DNA of 64,000 bases from NCBI GenBank assembly GCA_963921195.1, contig OY992539.1:102308964-102372963 (forward strand), given 5' to 3'. Under the pieces are notes generated by a model, which was not told the origin of the DNA, made no database searches, and was given only the letters and a program-made list of their open reading frames with translations. A program made the position numbers and the translations under genes. Below are positions 11,240-22,904 of the stretch, in pieces. The stretch's first letter is position 1, and every line of letters begins with the position of its first letter. Source of the stretch: Pegoplata infirma. Its lineage: Eukaryota; Arthropoda; Insecta; Diptera; Anthomyiidae.

Positions 11240-12126
11240 CACCGCTCAACACTCATTTTCCGGTTTGAATTCTGATGATCAATTTTAGTAGACTTTGATC
11301 TCCTGATTCCAAATCTGTTCTCCAAATTTTCCCATCACGTCCAGATTTTTAGTTATTCACGGTTGAAAATGCGAAAAATGACGATTTTTGCATTATTTGA
11401 AAGCCTGCACAGCAGCCATCCAGTGGAATACAAATCTGGTATAAAGCGCAAAAGTATAATTTGTCTATGGTCTCCAACATAGACCACAATTTTTTTCAAA
11501 TTATTACGTTTGGTTGGGCTTTACTTGCGATTTAAAATGATACTGTTAAAATTAGCATTTTTGTAAAAAAGGTAAGGTAGTTTTTTTTTGATATTTTTTA
11601 AAGAAAAACTAAAAAAAAATAAATATTTTACAAATTTAAGATTTCTGTGTTATTTTTCGTATACACCGGAAGCTATAGTTAATGGGTTTAAAAGTCTATA
11701 AGAAAGAGTGAACTTTTGCCTAAATTTGGAGTTCATCACAGTACCTAAAGATTGATCATCTGGTTATTGTATTAGAGCCTTTTAAAAATGGTGATTTTTC
11801 TAATTTTTTTGACTGTGTTTTTTTAAATGCATGTTTGGCCAATAATAGTGCAACAACTTAAAATTTGTTTGATCATATTTTTGAGATCAAAGTTCAATTC
11901 TACTCTCACGCTTTATACCAGATTTTTATTCCACCCAGCGGCTGCTGTGCAGGCTTTCAAAAATGCAAAAATCGCGTTTTTTCGCATTTTCAACCGCGAA
12001 TAATTAAAATTCTAGGCGTGATGGAAAAATTTGGAACACGAATTTGGAATCAGCGAGTCAAAATCTTTAAAAATTTTATATCAAACTTCAAACCGGAGCC
12101 AAAAACATTCGATTTGTTGAGCGGTG
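11240..12126. mobile_element. Foldback MITE, TIR CACCGCTCAAC, TSD TAA
   Basis: Termini CACCGCTCAAC and GTTGAGCGGTG are flanked by TAA (11237-11239 and 12127-12129). Inverted arms share ATTCCAAAT-like, CCCATCACG and GCCTGCACAGCAGCC phrases (paired with GGCTGCTGTGCAGGC at about 11940-11956). A 3-bp TWA TSD suggests PIF/Harbinger mobilisation. The related element 59837-60710 shares the 'CTCCAAA-TTTTCCCATCAC' segment. Confidence 0.85.
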
Positions 12127-12216
12127 TAATTAATGTTTCATTCAATAACTAACTACTTATTAATATCTGTTTCGGATTACCAAACCCATTACTAGTAATG
12201 CCAAATTTTGCTGGGT

Positions 12217-12412
12217 ATTTACCTAAGGCAACTCGCCACAAATTTGACCATTTTTCCAATATTTGACCACGCCTCCTAAGCCCAGTTTTAGAAAAATTGA
12301 AAAATCAAAAAAGCAATTTTCTAAGTTTCATATAGGGCTATCCATACAAACTATTCAGAAGTTTACGGTACACGTGTTTTTTTTCGCTGGACATTTGGTG
12401 TGGAATGCCTCA
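12217..12412. mobile_element. Right-end fragment of the TATA-target palindromic family
   Basis: Matches the last ~190 bp of the complete element at 20735-21364, ending in GGACATTTGGTGTGGAATGC and CTCA, then TATG. The left half is absent. Sequence just upstream (12187-12214) ends in TTTTGCTGGG, which resembles the right end of a CCCAG-type element. Confidence 0.75.
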
Positions 12413-13132
12413 TATGTGCAAATAAATAATGTTATATTAAATCAGAGTCTTGCATTTTTGTAATTCCTATGCACGCGGGCATAGGCTAAAAAATGCTGCT
12501 TGTGCGATGTCGACAAACGTACACTATAAAATTCTGTTGATTTGATTTTTTGCTTGCTACTACCGCACAAGCAAAAATGTTATAGTATGTGTGTGCGTGT
12601 GTAAAGTAAATACTTTGATTTAAGAAAAAAAATTTTAAATCAACTGAATTAAAACCTTTTTGATTTGAATTAATTTAATTAATTCTTTTTTGATTTGAAT
12701 CAAGTGAATTAATTCTTTATTTAAACAAAGAATTAAACAAAAAATTAGTTAATTCTTTTAACAAATAGTTAAAATTAATTCTTTTGAATTAATTCATCAA
12801 GAATTACAATTCCTTGATTTATTAATATGAATTAATCTTTTTGCGAATTAAATGAAAAAGTGAATTAATTCTTTAAATGTTTGATTGGGGTATATTACGA
12901 ATGCGTATGAGTAATATAAACTTTTATGAAAGTTTTAAAATAGAGATATGATCGTGGGTGAGTTTTTTTTGTTGATGATCACGCACGATCAAGAAGGAAA
13001 TATTTTAATCAGACACGATCTTTTATTTTGCTATCGCTTAGTGATTTTTTTTATTTCATTTTTTTTTTTTTTATTATAATTTAGCTTAATTAGCTTATTA
13101 ACGACAAAAAGTTTCATTTCAGTCGGACAAGT
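12413..13132. other. Unassigned AT-rich stretch with GAATTAATTC words
   Basis: No gene. 12620-12880 is dense in the palindromic word GAATTAATTC and variants of TTGATTTGAATTAA. 12945-13020 has repeats of GATCGTG/CACGATC. The edge at 13085-13140 carries one copy of a dispersed motif (AGCTTATTAACGA plus AGTCGGACAA) also present near 39735 and 58070. Confidence 0.4.
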
Positions 13133-13238
13133 ATTTCAGTCAGTGTTGCCAGAACTTGGTAGTCAAAAATGGCTAAATTCATTCGAAAAAACGGCTAAAA
13201 AACGGCTAAAAAATGGCTAAAAAAAAGGCTAAAATATA

Positions 13239-15276
13239 TGGGGCATTCCAGGCCAAATCACTCACTTTTAGACCCGACCCCTTTAGATTTATTTTATTTT
13301 TGAATATGCTTTAGTACTTATTAAATGCAACTTGGACACCAATTTTCAGCCTTTTATTCCAAGATGGTGTTGAGTAATCAATTTTTCAAAATGGCGATTT
13401 TTTCAAAAAAATTTAAAAAATTAAATTTTAAATTAATTTTGACATTTAAAAAATATAGATATTTTAAAAAAAGTTGGACAACATTTTGTTGGTATTTAAA
13501 TTTAGTTTTAGAAAAAAAATATGAAAAAATTATTCGAAGTAATTATCACTTATTTTTTGACGTTTAAAAATTAAAATCGACTTTTTGAAAAAGTCCGAAA
13601 CCTTCGATTTTTTTGTAAAAAACTATAAAAATTCTACTCTAAATTACGCATCTTTTAAGCCATAATTCGAGATGTGATCGCAATTTTTTATATTTTTTTT
13701 TTAAATTTTTAAAATTGCACCTTTAATTTTTTGGCTCTGATTTATTTTATATGGTGCTCCAAAAAAATAAATTGATAGAGATTGACCCTAACTTACCCTA
13801 GATATATTCACTTCGAGGTAAAAATACGTCTTACAAAAATTTAGGATAATCGGAATAGGGTAAGGCGTTTAGCATGGTCCTTGAAATTTAAAAAACGGAT
13901 TAGAAGGAAAAATATATTTTTTTTTCGGTTTTCGCAATTTTTTTGGTATTTTAAGTTAAGTTTTAATTCAAGTGATTACAGAATTATAATGTGGAGCAAA
14001 ATGCCTTTCTAATAAGGTACCAAAAACTAAAATCGGTTGAAAATCAGCCAAGTTATTACAACTTCCCCAGGCATCTAGCGTGTGCCATACAACTTGATTA
14101 AAAAATACGAGTCCCTTTTTTAAATTTATTGAAATTTTCTACTGTAATTATTCATTATTATTTTCATTATTCATGTTTCAGTGTAATATTTTTTTGGCTT
14201 TTCCAAATTTTAAAACAAAAAAAAGAAATTTTTTTTAAAATAGAGATTTCAAAAGGGTGTTGAAAATGCAGGCATATTTAGACTAATTTAAAAAATGTTA
14301 GCAAAATACAATATGAAAACTACTTGTCATCTCATTACATTTGAACTTGAAGAATAAAAAAATGTTATTACAGTAGAAAATTTCAATGAATTTCCAAAAT
14401 CGTATTATATTGCTTAATCAAGTGTTCTGCCATACGTTAGATGCCTGGGGAAGTTGTAATAACTTGGCTGATTTTCAACCGATTTCAGTCTTTGGTACCT
14501 TATTAGAGAGGCATTTTACTCCGTATTATAATTTTGTAACCACTTGAATTAAAACTAAACTTAAAATACCAAAAAAATTGAGAAAACAGAAAAAAATTCA
14601 TATTTTTCCTTGTAATCCGTTTTCTAAACTTCAAGGCCCATGAGGAACGCCTTACCCATTTCCTATCGTTCTATGTTTTTGTGAGACGTATTTTTACCTC
14701 GAAATTAATATATCTAGGGTAAGTTAGGGTCAATATCTACCAATTTATTTTTTTTGGAGCACCATATAAAATAATTCAGAGCCAAAAAATAAAAGGTACA
14801 ATTTTTAAAATTAAAAAAAAAAATAGAAAGAATTGTGATCACATCTCAAATTATGGCTTAAAAGTTGCGTAATTTAGAGTAGAATTTTTATAGTTTTTTA
14901 CAAAAAAATCGAAGGTTTCGGACTTTTTCAAAAAGTCCATTTTAATTTTTAAACGTCAAAAAATAAGTGATAATTACTTCGAATAATTTTTTCATATTTT
15001 TTTTCTAAAACCACATTTAAATACCAACAAAACGTTGTCCAATTTTTTTTAAATATCTGTATTTTTTAATGGTCAAAATTAATTAAAAATTTCAATTTTT
15101 TAATTTTTTTGAGAAAATCGCCATTTTGAAAAATTGATTACTCAACACCATCTTGAAATAAAAAGCTGAAAATTGGTGTCCAAGTTGCGTTTAATAAATA
15201 CTAAAACATATCCAAAAATAAAATAAATCAAAATGGGTAGGGTCTAAAAGTGAGTGATTTGGCTTGGAATGCCCCA
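13239..15276. mobile_element. 2-kb palindromic element, TIR TGGGGCATTCC, TSD TATA
   Basis: Almost the whole 2,038 bp is one inverted repeat with arms of about 900-950 bp and a short spacer near 14150-14300. Termini TGGGGCATTCCA and a TGGAATGCCCCA-like end (TTGGAATGCCCCA) are flanked by TATA (13235-13238, 15277-15280). The short ORF at 13325-13567 is within an arm and has no protein support. Shares the terminal core GGCATTCC and the TATA target with 20735-21364. Confidence 0.9.
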
Positions 15277-15590
15277 TATATTTTACTTTTTTAAGAAAAA
15301 CTTATGTAAATTTATATTTTGTTTAATTTTTCACATAAAATTAAATAAAGAGATCTTTTGTTATACATTTGGTACGGTTCTTAATTATTCTAGATAAAAG
15401 CTAGAGTTCAAACACTTTTCCAATCATTTACATTTTTTTAATGAAAAATAAAAATTTTGACTTGAAGAACTTTTTAGTATTTATAAAATTTTTTATTGAG
15501 TGCAATTTATTTTTGAAGTGAGAAAAACACTGCGTACATTTTTTCTTGGCTTCTTTTGAAAGTTAGAGCTTTTGCAACACGTGAATTCTA

Positions 15591-16117
15591 CACTCAAAAA
15601 ATTATGACAGTAGATTCCACTACAAAAGACAGTTAAAACTACTACATTTGTTGTTGTTTAGGCGTCCACTACATTTTACGGTAAAATCAACTAAAAATTT
15701 TTGTTGTTTTTAGCTTTTGATTAACAACTACAAAAAACTGTAAAAACTACTTCAAATTGCAGTTGTTTTTACTGTAACTCAAATTTTCTGAATTTTTTTA
15801 TTAACAAAAAAAAATTCTAAACGTCAAAAACGGTTAAAATTTTTTGGAAATAATTCCTGCACATCCGTTTTTCTAAAAATTTCTAGAAAATTATAAGTTT
15901 TTTCATAGACTAAAAACAACGACATAAAGCAACTGTTACTACAATGTAGTAATTTCGTTTTATTTGTTTTTTAGAACGACTACAAAAAACAGTTGTTTGA
16001 GATTTTTCACATAAAAACAACTGAAGTAGTTGAAAATAACAACTATTACTTACTTCACAAATGACCGTCATGTAGTAACTGCAATAATTTTGTCATGTAG
16101 TAACTGCAATAATAGTG
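15591..16117. mobile_element. MITE family A (TA|CACTCAAAAAATTATG), words AACAACT/AGTTGTT
   Basis: Left end CACTCAAAAAATTATG preceded by TA (15589-15590). The right end is eroded to AATAATAGTG followed by TA (16118-16119). Interior subterminal DNA is full of ACAACTAC, CAGTTGTT and GTTGTTGTTTAG. The same family forms the outer shell of 30297-35493 and a fragment at 33870-33975. Confidence 0.75.
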
Positions 16118-16821
16118 TAGGTAAACTTTTTACTCCAGGGACTGAAACCTGACCTGTTTCGATACTAGACTGGGAATATTTAAAATTCAGATATATGAAA
16201 AAACAAGTACATATTAACAAAAGAAACCGACATTTAAAATCCTGCTGATAACACTTTATCCGTAGTGTTTGAAACCGGTACGGGAATACCAGAAATGTCT
16301 GTAATTTTTGGAAATATAATTTCTTCTACATTTTTTAACTTAAAACTTTATATTAAATAGAATTGCAGCTTTTGCTTGATCTGTACTAACAAAAAAACAA
16401 TAATTTCTTTATTTTGGCATAAAAAAACACAATAATTTCTTTTAAATCAAAAAAGTCAAAAATGGCTAAAAAACTGCTAAAATAATTTCGAAAATGGCTG
16501 AAAAAACGGCTAAGAGCTAAATGCATTTTTCTCCGGCTAAACGAGTTCAAAAAGAGCTAAATCTAGCCGGAAAATGGCTAAAATGGCAACACTGATTTCA
16601 GTTCCAAAAGTGACCACGAAAAAAAATTTTTGAATGATTATGGTCTTACTCTAAAATATTTTTTTTTTAGTTTTAATAATCTTAGGTAATATGTTTGTAG
16701 TTGGTCTTGCTAATACATTCTCTATAAAACATTTTATTTGTTCTGAAATATCTAAGAAACAACACAAAAATTATAAAAAAAAAATATTTTCAAATTCTTT
16801 TATTTTTTTTTTGTTTGAGAG

Positions 16822-17861
16822 CCCTGCAAGCATTTCGATACGAAGAAGATACGCCAGCGTATCGCCTGGAAGATAAATTGTATTGCGGGGGATATCTTCT
16901 TCGTATTGCGGAAGAAACCCCCTTTGGTAGAAATCGTGTCCCGAAAGCGATACGTCCAGGAGATACGAAAGCAATTCTTCCGGACGATAAAAGGGCAATA
17001 TTGCCAGATAATCATTTGGAAGATAACTTGAGGATATCGCCAATAACATGTGTGGAAGATAAAAAGAAGATGTTGTCGTTGTGTCTCATAAGAGAAGAAA
17101 TATGATTTTTATTGGATGTTATTAGAATTAAATACATAGAATTTTACAAAATATCATAGATTAGACTACAATAAAAGGGAAATAATATAAATTCACGAAA
17201 AAGTAAAAGTAAAAGAAAAAGGAGCTATTAGAACAAACCACCCATTAACATTGAAATCCGATTAAATACCACTATCGAAACCAGGTCATTGAATAAAATA
17301 GGTTATTGCATCTTTGAAACCATATTGTAATAAAATCCATTGTGGTGTAATACAAACTTTTTCATAGGTAAATGGACCGTCATCTGAAACAACATGAAAA
17401 ACTTAAAATTTGTTTAAAATTCCTCTTTTGAGTAACTACTTACGTTTGAAGTGGCTGCTAACGCTGTAAATGTGCACACAAAAGCTAATATATTTTTAAT
17501 TTAACATTAATTGACAAATTAAACAGAAAAAAATCGATTATGATGGGAAAATAATATTTTTGACAACAAATAAAATGTTTTGATTTCGTATTTTTTTCAT
17601 CCGAATGATAAAAGGAAGATGTCGTATATGAATCGCCCAGGTGAAAAATCATCTGGAAGATAAATTTTTGATTATTTGGCGATTTTATCTACTTTATAAA
17701 TAACAAAAAAAAATATTTTTTTTTTTAATATTGCTTAAATTTCTTCGAAATGATAAAAGGAAGATTTTCAAAAATACTACTTTGATAATTTTTTATTACG
17801 ATAAAAAGAAGATATTGCCGCAATTTCTCCTAGGCGATATTTCTTCCAAATGTTTTCAGGG
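16822..17861. mobile_element. Nested element with CCCTG...CAGGG ends
   Basis: Left CCCTGCAAGCATTT and right AAATGTTTTCAGGG form the TIR. A 2-bp AG (or 3-bp GAG) is duplicated at the junctions. The left ~290 bp are unusually GC-rich for the window and repeat GGAAGATAA / GATAC-CGCC-like words. The apparent ORFs at 16815-17105 (plus) and 16771-17049 (minus) are open only because of this repeat content. Host-specific function unknown. Confidence 0.75.
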
Positions 17862-17895
17862 AGCCGTTTAATGATTTTAAAATTGGGGCCTTATT

Positions 17896-18110
17896 TCATT
17901 TTCCAAAATGGGGATTTATTTCATATGAAATAAAACCCCAAAATTGGGGTGTAATTCCATTTACTTTGGGGTGTTTTTGCATTTTAAAAATGAAATAAAT
18001 CCCCATCGGAATGCAAAAACACCCCAAAATAAAATGAAATAACACCCCAATTTTGGGGTTTTGTTTCATATGAAATAAATCCCCATTTTGAAAAATGAAA
18101 TAAGGCCCAA
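17896..18110. repeat. Palindromic arms rich in GGGG...ATTTCAT words
   Basis: The centre of the element 16814-18137. Repeats of AATGGGGATTTATTTCAT, CCCCAAAATTGGGG and GGGGTGTTTTTGCATT occur in mirrored order about a centre near 18000. A second cluster of the same word type lies at 19197-19415. Confidence 0.8.
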
Positions 18111-18137
18111 ATTTTAAATACATTAAACGCTCTCAAA

Positions 18138-18555
18138 AAAAGAAACAAATAAAAGAGTTTCAAAACATTTCTTTTAAATTTTGGTGTTGAAATCATAACT
18201 TGTCTACATGCAAACTAAGCATTTGTGCCCTTTGTAAAAATTTGAACAAAATTTATTTGGAAGATTAAAATTTTTTTTTTTAATTTTTTTAGTTCCATTA
18301 CATATCTTAAGATGTTTTCATGGTAGAAGAAAATTATTGGGAATTTTTCATGTTTCCGTTGTTGAAATTAATTAATTTTTTATAAGAGTTTTGGCTTTTT
18401 TCATTTTCAACCGATTTAAAAAAGATTAAAATTTTTTTAGATTCATTATTTATTTTGAGGCGTTTAGATGGTACAAGAAAATTTTTTGGAATTTGTCATG
18501 TTTCTGTTGTTGCAATTAATTGTTTACGTGAATATAATTTCTTGGTAACAGTTTT
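18138..18555. other. AT-rich stretch, weak internal duplication
   Basis: Two loosely similar ~120-bp segments (about 18290-18400 and 18450-18560) share CATGTTTCtGTTGTTG and AGAAAATT-TTGG phrases. No gene or recognised element. Confidence 0.4.
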
Positions 18556-18559
18556 GGAA

Positions 18560-18697
18560 ACGAACTATTAGTTTTGTTGTAGAAAAATATTGTTTGATTG
18601 TAAATCGGTTGGAAATGAAAAATTAGCGCGAATTTTTCATTTCCAACCGATTTACAATCAAACAATATTTTTCTACAACAAAACTAATATTTCGTTG
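18560..18697. repeat. Hairpin 1: ~65-bp arms centred on GCGCG
   Basis: Near-perfect inverted repeat with no real loop. The centre at about 18630 reads AATTAGCGCGAATT. The arms include TCGGTTGGAAATGAAAAATT and its complement. Only isolated mismatches. Could extrude as a cruciform. Confidence 0.9.
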
Positions 18698-18721
18698 ACT
18701 ACAAACTATAGTTTCTACTTT

Positions 18722-18898
18722 ACCAATTTATAACGAACTAACTGAGTACTAGTTTTGGTGGAGCAAAAATGTTAATTAAGTGTAAGTCGGTTGGAAATGA
18801 AAAATTCGCGCGAATTTTTCATTTCCAACCGACTTACACTTAAATAAAATTTTTGCTCCACCAAAACTAGTACTCAGTTAGATCGTTATAAATTGGTG
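18722..18898. repeat. Hairpin 2: ~87-bp arms centred on TTCGCG/CGAA
   Basis: Near-perfect inverted repeat centred at 18810/18811 (AATTCGCGCGAATT). The inner ~25 bp of each arm equals the corresponding part of hairpin 1, while the outer parts (CTCAGTTAG, CTCCACCAAAACTAGTACT) differ. Two related stem structures thus lie 25 bp apart. Confidence 0.9.
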
Positions 18899-19196
18899 AA
18901 ATCGAAAAACAAAATTTCATACATAGAGTTCAATCGAGGAAATTTGTACTAAAATTAATTATAATTGCAACAGATTAAACTACAACTACTACGGGTATTA
19001 TATAATAAGTTTCCCAAGCTATATCAGACCAGAACCCAAAACCATGAAGGGAGCCTAAAGATACTCTCCTTAACACTGATCAGTATAGTCATAATTTGTT
19101 TGTCTCATTGCTTGGGAGTACCACAACAAAATAAAATCAAGCATTCCTTCTATGTCCTGAAATAATTTCAAAATTTATTATCTTCATTTGAGAAAA
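18899..19196. other. Unassigned
   Basis: Slightly less AT-rich. CCCAAGC at 19011-19018 pairs with GCTTGGG at 19110-19116. No supported gene. Confidence 0.35.
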
Positions 19197-19415
19197 AATG
19201 AAATAAGTCCCCAAAAATAATAATTGGGGGTTTATTTCATTTGTATTTTTGGGGACCTATTTCGTAATGAAATAAGTCCCCAAATAAAAAATGAATTAAA
19301 CCCCCAAAAAACGAAATAAATCCCCAATTATCGTTGTTGTTTTTTTCTGTACAAATTTTTGGGGACTTATTTCATTTTCGTTTTGGGGACTTATTTTCTG
19401 GGGGGTTATTTCATG
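19197..19415. repeat. Cluster of TGAAATAAGTCCCC words in both orientations
   Basis: At least seven copies of GAAATAAGTCCCCA or its complement TGGGGACTTATTTC in about 220 bp, in alternating orientation, so the stretch is highly self-complementary. Related single words recur at 50136-50165. Confidence 0.85.
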
Positions 19416-20088
19416 CTGCCTGCCGGGAAAGAGGGGTGGAAGCTAAGAGTTACATGTTTTCTCTTGGCTGCCCGTTTTTGAGAATTTTTTACATTTCTAT
19501 AAAAGAAACTACATGAACATTTTACATAGATCGAAAGGTTTTTGTAAGGCCTATCCAATGGTGTACCGGTCGTGTCACAATTCGGCTTCGTTAAATCATT
19601 ATTTTCAAATTGGTTAGTTTATATGGAGAGGTACATACGTACGACCGCCAAAATCACATATACTAATCTCTATTAAAATTAAGATTACCCTAATCTTTGC
19701 GTTTGGCAAAATCTAAACTAGTTCGGATTTTATTTAGATTTTCCCGAAAGGGCACTTTTTTTCCTTATTTGGCAACAATTTTTTAAATTTGAGATTGGGC
19801 AGCTAAAAAAACAGGTAACTCATATTTTTCTTCCCTCATTCCCACATGAAAGTTTCAGGACAATCGGTGGGTGCCCTCAGAAAAACCTTCATTGTAAGTT
19901 CAGATAATTCAGAATATTAATTTTTTATGTTTGCATGCTAACAATTTTCTAAAGAATTTTAATGATGGGGAAATTGGAAAATCCCTGAAACGATCGTAAA
20001 TTCATTCCTGAAAATTGTCAAATTTTTTGAAAGCAAGAAACTCTATGATTATTTAATGGGAGAATATCCAAATAAAGAAAGTATATAA
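19416..20088. other. Degenerate relative of the MITE at 49178-49764
   Basis: The phrases GAAAGGTTTTTGTAAGGCC and TATCCAATGGTG and the later CTAATCTCTATTAAAATTAAG match 49390-49420 and 49525-49550 inside the intact MITE. Terminal repeats are not visible. The rest is unassigned. Confidence 0.5.
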
Positions 20089-20353
20089 CACTGTGCTACA
20101 AAAACTACAAAATCAAATATACTTTTAAAATGAGGTAGTTAAGGTTGTCGGTCTCGTCGAAAAGGTCACAAAAATGCCCAACAAACTTGCCAGACACCCT
20201 CAAATTTTAAAGTTATTGTCAAAAAAACGTTTTTTGGGACTTTTCTCACTAAACCAGGTGTAACTTAAACATTTTTTAACCGATATTACATTTTTAAACT
20301 GTGTTGGATAGAAGAAGGATATCGCTTTTCATGTGTGTGAATTGGTCTGTATA

Positions 20354-21910
20354 TCGTGAACCCATATTCAAAATATGCCAACTCAAATTTGACCGAAATG
20401 AGTTTCCGATGGAAAATAGCTCCCCTATGCAATACCCATCTGTGGTAAAAATTTCAGAGCAAAAAAATATTTTTTTGTCGTTTTACATCCATTTTTGTTA
20501 TTCTGCTAATTCAAAGTACATATTTTTTTGGTGAAAATAAATGCCAACTCCCATTGTAAATTTCCAAAAATTTTTCAAATTTTTTTTTAAAAAAAATTAG
20601 ACCACATATCTTATTATATTTGCCTTTCTGAACACGAATCTGGTAAAGATTTTGATATCTAATGCCTAGTTTTCGAGATATTGCCATTTTGAAAATATCG
20701 GTAAATAGTGTATGCAAAAAAAAAATTGCTTATATGAGGCATTCCACATCAAATGTCCCGCTACAGAAAAACATGTGTCCCGTAAATTTCTGAAAAGGTT
20801 GTTTGGATAGCCCTATATGTAACTAAGAAAATTGCGTTTTTGGTTTTTCAAACAATTTAGCAAATTACTAAATTGTTATGAAATTTAAAGTTCAAATGCG
20901 ATTTTCTCGAAAAAAAAGATGAACGTGTTTCTGATTTTTTTTTTTTGTGTGGATGGACAAATATCTAAACTTTTAAAAAAATAAATAAAAAAGAAAAAAA
21001 AAAGTGGCCGGATTTTTGATAAATTGACTTTTTTAAAAAATGGAAAATTTCAGAACGGGTTCTGAAAATTTTCCAAAAAAAAAAAATTTTAATCGATAGC
21101 CCATACAAAACTATATAAGAACGTAAATTTTTGACATTGTGGTGCATTCCGTTTTAATGTGATAAATATTTAATCAAGGCAACTCGCCACAAATTTGACC
21201 ATTTTTCCAATATTTGACCACGCCTCCCAAGCCCAGTTTTTGAAAAATTGAAAAACCAAAAACGCAATTTTCTAAGTTCCATATAGGGCTATCCATATCA
21301 CCTATTCAGAAGTTTACGGTATACATATTTTTTTTTCGCTGGACATTTGGTGTGGAATGCCTCATATATATGTAACTTTCAAACTATTTATCAGATTGAA
21401 ACATTATGAGTGGGGCAATAAAGTCAATGATATAAGCTTTCAAAATAACTAGTTTGGAGTGAGCCTTCTACAATAAAGCGTGAGTTACAGAGTGCCAAAG
21501 TTGACCACCCTGAGATTAAAAGGCTTTCGGAGCTAGTAACTTTTAAAAATATGCAAAGATTTTTAATTTTTTTTAGTTTTTGCAATTACCGCACTAAGGA
21601 AAACAAAATGAAAAAAAAAAAATTTATAAACATTTTTCAAAAAAAATGTATTTTTAGGTTCCGACAAAATATGCCAACTCTTAAAAAATATTTGTTTTTT
21701 GATATAGTAATAAATGCCATCTCAAAAAAATACGCAAACCAGTGCAAAATATGAAATTTTTGGCATAGGTAAAAATTATTTAGAATATTTAAACCATCTT
21801 ATGGAAGGTACATTGTTTATTTTTACAATAATATGCAAAATAACTAGTTTTTTAGCTCTCCTGAAAAGTAAGCTTTTTCGAGTTGGCATTTATTGAATAT
21901 AGTTCGACGA
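20354..21910. mobile_element. Nested inverted-repeat element, TIR TCGT.GAAC, TSD TATA
   Basis: Left TCGTGAACCCATATTCAA and right TTGAATATAGTTCGACGA, each flanked by TATA (20350-20353, 21911-21914). Its removal restores the host copy exactly. The word TGCCAACTC is shared by both arms. Contains the complete element 20735-21364. Confidence 0.8.
20735..21364. mobile_element. Complete palindromic MITE, TIR TGAGGCATTCCACATC, TSD TATA
   Basis: 630 bp with ends TGAGGCATTCCACATCAAAT and ATTTGGTGTGGAATGCCTCA between TATA copies (20731-20734, 21365-21368). Arms pair through CATATAGGGCTATCC-type and AAAACGCAATTTTCT-type segments. This is the reference copy for fragments at 3705-4330 and 12217-12412. Third level of a nest (in 20354-21910, in 20089-22904). 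Confidence 0.9.
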
Positions 21911-22904
21911 TATATAAGAAAGATATGTATTTATTTTTTCAACAATATCCAATTTTTTGTTATTTTTTGAAAATTTTTTGAGTCAATCGATTTTTTTCTG
22001 CTAAAGTTTGTTCAACAACATTTATTATAATAAATGTATTCCTAAAAAAAATTAATTGTGAATACGATGAGCTTTATGCCAAAAAAAAATCGGATAACAA
22101 GTGACAGAGTTGTGATAATTTTTATAAAAAAGAAAATTAATATTTTGTATGAAATTGCCGTGTGTACCATTATTTTAAAGGTTTTTGACCTCCTGAATTC
22201 CAATTTGACCTTGAAATTGCGCTGTCTTATTAAGTTTTTGATATATCAATTTATGTTAAATATCTCAAAAACCTAACGAGATAGAGCAATTTAAAGGCCA
22301 GATTCAGATTCAGAGCGCCAATAACCTTTAAAAATATTGTACATGGCCATTTATTATAAATTTATTTTTTTGCCTGGGTTATCCGCACGGCTATTTCATA
22401 CAAAATCTTTATTTTCTTTTTTAGAAAAATTATCACAACTCTGTCAATTGTGGTCCGATTTTTTATGCCATTTATGCCCATCGTATTCACAATTAAATTT
22501 TCTTTAGGAATACGTTTATTAATATAAATGTTGTTGAACAAACTATAGCAGAAAAAAATCGATAAACTCAAAAAATATTCAAAAAAGTACAAAAAAAAAT
22601 AGATATTGTTGAAAAAATCAATACATTTCTTTCTTATATGTATAAACCAATTCAAACACATGAAAAGCCCTATCCTTCTTCTATCCAAAACAGTTGAAAA
22701 ATTTAAAATCGGTTGAAAAATGTTTAAGTTACACGTTTTTTAGTGAGAAAAGTCCCCAAAAAAACGTTTTTTGACAATAACTTTAAATTTTGAGGGAGTC
22801 TGGCAAGTTTAATGGACATTTTTGTGATCTTTTCGACGAGACCTACAACCTTAACTACCTCATTTTAAAAGTATATTCGGTTTTGTGTTTTTTGTAGCAC
22901 AGTG

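Larger units (their letters stand above)
13141..16594. mobile_element. hAT-type non-autonomous element with nested insertions
   Basis: Ends CAGTGTTGCCA (13141) and TGGCAACACTG (to 16594) are flanked by the exact 8-bp duplication ATTTCAGT (13133-13140 and 16595-16602). CAG...CTG termini plus 8-bp TSD is the hAT signature. Subterminal DNA on both sides repeats the word GGCTAAAA. Removing the nested elements at 13239-15276 and 15591-16117 leaves less than 1 kb of hAT sequence. No transposase frame. Confidence 0.9.
16814..18137. mobile_element. Inverted-repeat element (TIR GAGAGC-GTTTAATG) split by another element
   Basis: Left end TTTGAGAG at 16814-16821 is separated from its continuation AGCCGTTTAATG (17862) by the insert 16822-17861. 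The right end is CATTAAACGCTCTCAAA (to 18137). Rejoined, the arms are 130 bp or more, nearly perfectly inverted, and carry many copies of GGGGATTTATTTC / CCCCAAAATTGGGG words. Confidence 0.8.
20089..22904. mobile_element. Copy 2 of the CACTGTGCTACA foldback family, interrupted
   Basis: Starts CACTGTGCTACAAAAA and ends TTTGTAGCACAGTG. The arms align with 9178-10471. The left arm is interrupted at TATA (20350-20353) by the element 20354-21910 and resumes at ATATAAGAAAGATATG. Flanks do not show the TTA duplication seen at copy 1. Confidence 0.85.

Noticed and set aside
16771..17105. Overlapping plus- and minus-strand ORFs of 92-96 codons in a GC-richer patch
   Set aside because: Both strands are open because of the repeated GAAGATA/GATACG words of the element at 16822-17861; no domain, and the frame starts outside the element.
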